Below, in pieces: positions 59,528-64,000 of a stretch of 64,000 bases of DNA; the stretch's first letter is position 1; the number at the start of each line of letters is the position of its first letter. The notes under the pieces are model-generated. The model was given only the letters and a program-made list of their open reading frames with translations, had not been told where the DNA came from and did no database searches. Origin of the DNA: Neospora caninum Liverpool (lineage: Eukaryota > Apicomplexa > Conoidasida > Eucoccidiorida > Sarcocystidae); contig NC_018390.1 of NCBI RefSeq assembly GCF_000208865.1, positions 3,614,270-3,678,269 on the forward strand. The letters are read 5' to 3'. Position numbers and translations under genes: made by a program.

Positions 59528-62500
59528 GCTGTCGCCCCGTACGCTCACGGCGGAGAGTCATATATTTCATATTTTGAGGCGGCGAACGGGAATGCTCGAA
59601 AGAGACACACCAACGATGAAGCTGAGAAACGGGTGCTTCCGCTTTCCAGCTGACTCTATCTGCGTCGTACACACGTTTCTTGAAGAGCTTTGAGGCTCTG
59701 CAGCCGCGTCCTCCGTGCGCCTTCACTGCATTGGAAACAAACAGATCGACTGAGTAAACCTCAACACAACGCGTCAGAGAAAGAGACCGATATTTCTGCG
59801 GCACTGATCCGTTTGCGGACAAGACAAGGACCAACAAAATCGAGTAGCACTGGAGACCAGCAGAGAAGGCGGGGGAGACACGCCGGTTGGTACACGCGTC
59901 TACGCAAGCAGGACAGAGGCACAGGTTTTGCGAGCTTTGTCTCTTTTCGCTTTTCTTCACGAGCTCTGAAAAAGACAGAAGAAGCACCAGTCGGCTGCTG
60001 GAGCGTAAGCCTTTGCTTAGGAAGAATCTTGGAGAGGAGGCAGACCAGGATGGCGCTGATTTAGACGTGCTGATCTTTACAACCACGAAGACTAATAATT
60101 GAAAAGCGAGGAGGGCCGTTTATTTTCCTCTGTGTGCTTGGCAGCTCACAAGGACCACAGACAGAAACACGCATGCACGAGTTTACCGATTCACCGCAGT
60201 ATCTGGAGATCTGCGAGTTTACGAGTGCCCATTTTTATGTCACTGGTGGTATCGAAAACCCGCCATGGCAATTCCGCGCGAGCTCCGGGAATGTTGCCGT
60301 GCACTTTAGCACCACAAAATGCGTGTGCGCTTGTAAATGCGTGGATCATCATGGTTTCCTCTCAGAAATCTGCGCGTCCGTGTAGACACTCGTGTTTTGA
60401 CGTGTATGTTTCGACGCAGCTGCCTTTCTTGGAACACTGCCACAGGCACTGTAATATATATTAATACTGGAAGTTTCAGGCATTGCCCACCGGATGTTCA
60501 TCTAACCACTCTGCGCGGTTTCACGAACATGCTTCGGGTCTGTCTCAAGAAATATTGTTCCTTCGAGACAAACGCAACGCAAGGGACGTATGTTTGTCAT
60601 GCGTCCTTTCTCGCAGAAAAACTTTTTACGATCTTCGCAAAAAAAAAACGCGTCCACAAACAGAGAGACAGTCACGCAGGACAGCCGTTCGAGGCGACGA
60701 CATATACTATAAATTTTATTGACATACATAGCTATATACGTACATGAGGACCGCTCAGATATGCATTGTCTTCTGGATCAAGGTGCTATTGCCACAGATA
60801 ATAATGACATATATCTCTGTCCGTCCTCAAATACAGATACCCGCATATCTATGTATCTGCGAATCAAAGGATAGACATGCATCAGCACGGTTCTACTTTC
60901 TGTGAGACGCCTCTTTCTTTTCGCATCAGCCTTGTGAGTCCGATGTACCATTGCTATCTAATATGTAAATATATAAATGTGGGCATCTTTTCCCCTCTCT
61001 GTGCGTCTGTAAATATGTACAGTTGTATGTGTAGAACCGCGAAGAACCCGCCTCCTAGCCATTCTCCTCAAAGAAACAGCGGTGCTGCCACTGCCAGGAC
61101 AACATATATGTTGAAGAACGTGGCGAAACTGTGGGCAGCGCCCCCGTAATCACGCGGCACGGCCTGATGCTCGCTATTCAAACGCAGCTCACTGAGACAG
61201 AAGCCTGTGCCTGAGGCTATTGTGCGAACGCACTTGACTCTTGTTGGATCCTCCGTTTTGTCTAGTATTTTCACGCCACGGTTTGCTGCCTCGGCAGCCT
61301 TGATTCACTTGAAAGCGGATCGTTTCTCTCTGGCAGAGAGAGTAATCGTTTGCGCGCTTACACACGCGGTAAGAAAGACAGGCAAGCTGGGGAGAGGCTC
61401 CACTTTTCGGGAGGTGCTTTTGGAGAAGGGGTTGAAAGGAAAGCCCAACAAAAGAAAAAATCCCGTTCCACCTTCTATGCACGTTCCGACGGAACCGATA
61501 AGTACACCAGCGACAGAAGAAGCGGAGGAGAAGAGAGACGCATACGACAAGAAGCAGACTACATGTATATGCATACACACATTTACGACGTTTATTAGTT
61601 GAGTATACATGCACCCACACCTATAGACAGACACACACAGATGGATATCTGTTCAGTCTTATATATAAATAGATATTGCGGCGCATACAATTCGGCGTCT
61701 TTCTCTTTCAGTATTTGCATATATATGCAAAGGTGAGAATAACGGTGTGTCTGCATATAGTGATATGCAAATACTTATGTATGCACATATTTGAGTTTGT
61801 GTAGAACTGGGTACCCAAAAAATTAATTGCGTCGTTTAAAACAGGTAAAGGGTTCTGCTGAGTTCAAGCTCGTGGACGGGAGGAGGACTTCCTCTGCTCG
61901 GATCTCGGGGGTGGAACGCCGAAAGTCTTCATCGCTGCGATGAAATTTGTTTTTTCATCAGCACTCGCTAGTTTGATCGGAATGCAGCTCTCGGATTTTA
62001 ATAAGTGGACTCCAACAACACTGCAACAAAACCAAGCAGGGATCGGCAAACGTACGTTGAGAAAAAGAAGATGGAAGTTGGTAGCTTTCATCGTCGAGAA
62101 TGCAGGGTGGTGTTTCCGACAAAAAGGAGTGGAGATCTGGTATTTAGCGATGACCGTGGGGAGGATCTTTCTTATCGACTTCTTTTCTTTAACTCTTCCC
62201 TCACATGACTTTAAAAAGCAACACATCTTTTCAACAGCCATATACCAAGATACTTTCAGCATTTGTTGTGCTTGTTGGGTACCGCGGAGGACTGGCAGAG
62301 ACTGAAACGATCATCCGCCTATTCATCTCTGGAACTTCGTTCGCTCCTCTAACCTGGTCTCGTTCGATAGGTTCGCTTTCGTCTCTATGCGTTTCAGCTG
62401 CGTCGGAGTTGAGAGGAGATTTTTAATTCCGCTGAAACCTATGATTCGTGCTTTTTCCTGAATAAGAAACGATCAGCAGCACGGAAGGGAATTGTCGCGG

Positions 62501-64000
62501 GTGTTGCGAACGTGGAAGCCCTCCTGCACAAAACGGGGTTTTATACCATCTGCGTCCATACAACAGCCACAGCAATTTGAGTTCTTCACCAGACGCCACC
62601 CTGTGCATTCTCTTTCACCGGAAGGCACACCACAGCTCTACTCCAACACGTGTCCTTCGTCTTGCCAGTTTCTACACCAAGCGGAGAATAAAATTGTCAG
62701 AGAAGGCAGCAAGAAAGATCGGCGGCCCCTTCTTGTATCTCTTCTCTTCCTGAAAGCAAGCCGAATCTTTTCTCACCTCGCATTTGATGGTAATCTTTTG
62801 CTCCATGGTATCAATGAGCATTACGCATTCCAGGTCAGATCCATCCTACAGAAGACGAACAAGGGGGCGGGCAGGAGGAAACTGTGAACTGAAGAGGTAC
62901 CTCTCCTCCAAGCAGCTGGTGCATCTTTAAACTTTTGGATTCACCGCTCACGGGTGGAGAAAAAGAAGGTTTGAATACATGGACAGCAGATGTGTCAGTA
63001 GATATATATATATATATATATATGTGCATGTATGTATCCGCTGGTTCGTGTTGCATTTCTATACCTATACATATGTACATGTGTAAAAATCGACCGGAGG
63101 ACGAACGTCACATGGTGTTTTTCTTTTTCAGTACCAGTGTGTAGGCCCTCCTTTTACACAACGGTTTTGAGATGTTTACGGGTAATGCTGTTTCGAGGGG
63201 AATTCGATTCTCCATTCTTAATGCTGCACGATTCTCTCTATCCGCACCTGAAGAACAACTGCCATCTTCAACCCCGTCGCCGCCCGGACAAGGAAATCTT
63301 TGATGGCCGCGTCGCTGCCCTAAAGGAAACACACGGACGGCTTTTTAGGGTTCAGAATTGAGGAAAGGCGACTATTGTCTTCCAAGATGAAACCGCCAAC
63401 GCGCCGCTTTTCGTTTTGAGAAGAGAAGGAATACGCCAAAAACGGAATGTCGTAGGTCTATACGACACGAGCGGATCCAACAGGGTAGCAGCTGAAAGGG
63501 CCGTCTCCTTCAGGGTTTTCGTCGATCAAGGGCTTTTGAGAGATTTCTTTTTCGGCTAGCTACGTCAATCCCCTTGAATATCGCGTTGTTGTACAGCTTT
63601 GCAGGGGGAAACGGGATGCGTGTCTGTGAAGCCGTTCCCCAGAAGCTCGTGAGCATTTTGAACTGCAGGAAATAAACCTGTTTTGGTGTGGATTCGTAAT
63701 TTAACTGCATCGTGAGAGTGCTCGGCGGCGACTGCCTGTCTACGTTTTTTCTGCCCAGTGGACAGAAAGTGTGCTTATTGATGGATAAGGAAGGCGTTAT
63801 TTTCAGGCGGAAATCTAGCAACTGAAGGGGCCTGAATGACCTACGTAATGGTGCATTCTGGTTTCAGGTGAAGAGAAAACAAACGAGAGGGAACAGTGAA
63901 GAGAAGCTAACTGATCACGGAAAGACTGGGGGGAACTCAGTGCGACCTCGTGTCCTGGACACACAACGTGACGAAACAGGTATGACCGAGGAAACGCAGG
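59528..64000. other. 3' flank of the PHD gene and unresolved protein-like segments
   Basis: No complete gene is supported. Several + strand stretches after plausible acceptors look protein-like. At 60146 (CAG) a frame contains PQYLEICEFTSAHFYVTG and NVAVHFSTTK. At 61103 a frame reads NIYVEERGETVGSAPVITRH. At 61207-61602 a frame contains RFAASAALIHLKADRFSLAE. A frame ending at 62208 has ECRVVFPTKRSGDLVFSDD. A frame ending at 62831 (INEHYAFQ) could join in phase 0 to 63132 (YQCVGPPFTQRF, then stop). They may be exons of one or more + strand genes, but I could not link them consistently. A TA run lies at 63001-63023. Confidence 0.3.

Overview
The window looks like nuclear DNA of a tissue-cyst coccidian (Apicomplexa, Sarcocystidae). 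Toxoplasma gondii is the best guess, with Hammondia or Neospora possible. The reasons are intron-rich genes with GT-AG junctions and T/C-rich introns, very abundant TA microsatellites, TGCATGC-type motifs, a starch/amylopectin phosphorylating enzyme, and a tandem pair of bacterial-type serine palmitoyltransferases. There is no operon structure, no CRISPR array and no transposon that I can recognise. All exon models were built by hand from reading frame, splice sites, phase and family resemblance. None was checked against transcripts.

Layout. 1-4599: no supported gene; the first 2 kb is purine-rich on + and may be the 5' flank of a gene running left. 4600-6743 (+): a four-exon gene for a 144-residue coiled-coil protein that I identify as IFT20-like. 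6744-10440: spacer and pyrimidine-rich leader. 10441-25334 (+): a 24-exon phosphoglucan, water dikinase (PWD/GWD3-like, 1243 aa) with an N-terminal CBM20, a phosphohistidine domain and a C-terminal nucleotide-binding domain. 25335-27335: spacer between convergent genes, holding a perfect 17-bp inverted repeat. 27336-29292 (-) and 31728-33708 (-): two tandem two-exon serine palmitoyltransferase genes sharing a near-identical 188-bp tract. 33709-40209: long spacer. 40210-47921 (-): a two-exon gene for a ~2501-aa protein with a Pro-rich N-terminus and helical-repeat-like core, function unknown. 47922-55428: AT-richer spacer with a two-exon DPY-30-motif gene (52058-53156, +), a tentative two-exon gene (50314-50876, +), unresolved protein-like stretches, and an 83-bp direct repeat. 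55429-59527 (+): a seven-exon gene for a 517-aa PHD / zinc knuckle / extended-PHD chromatin reader. 59528-64000: no settled gene, several protein-like stretches on +.

How the genes relate. PWD acts on the storage polysaccharide amylopectin. The SPT pair starts sphingolipid synthesis in the ER. The IFT20-like protein fits the flagellated microgamete, as a DPY-30 protein also could. The PHD/ePHD protein should read histone tails. These look like independent genes that happen to be neighbours. The least expected results are the compact IFT20-like gene in apparently empty sequence, the conversion-like tract between the SPT copies, the stop-free in-frame intron inside the first PHD finger, and the perfect inverted repeat and direct repeat in spacers.
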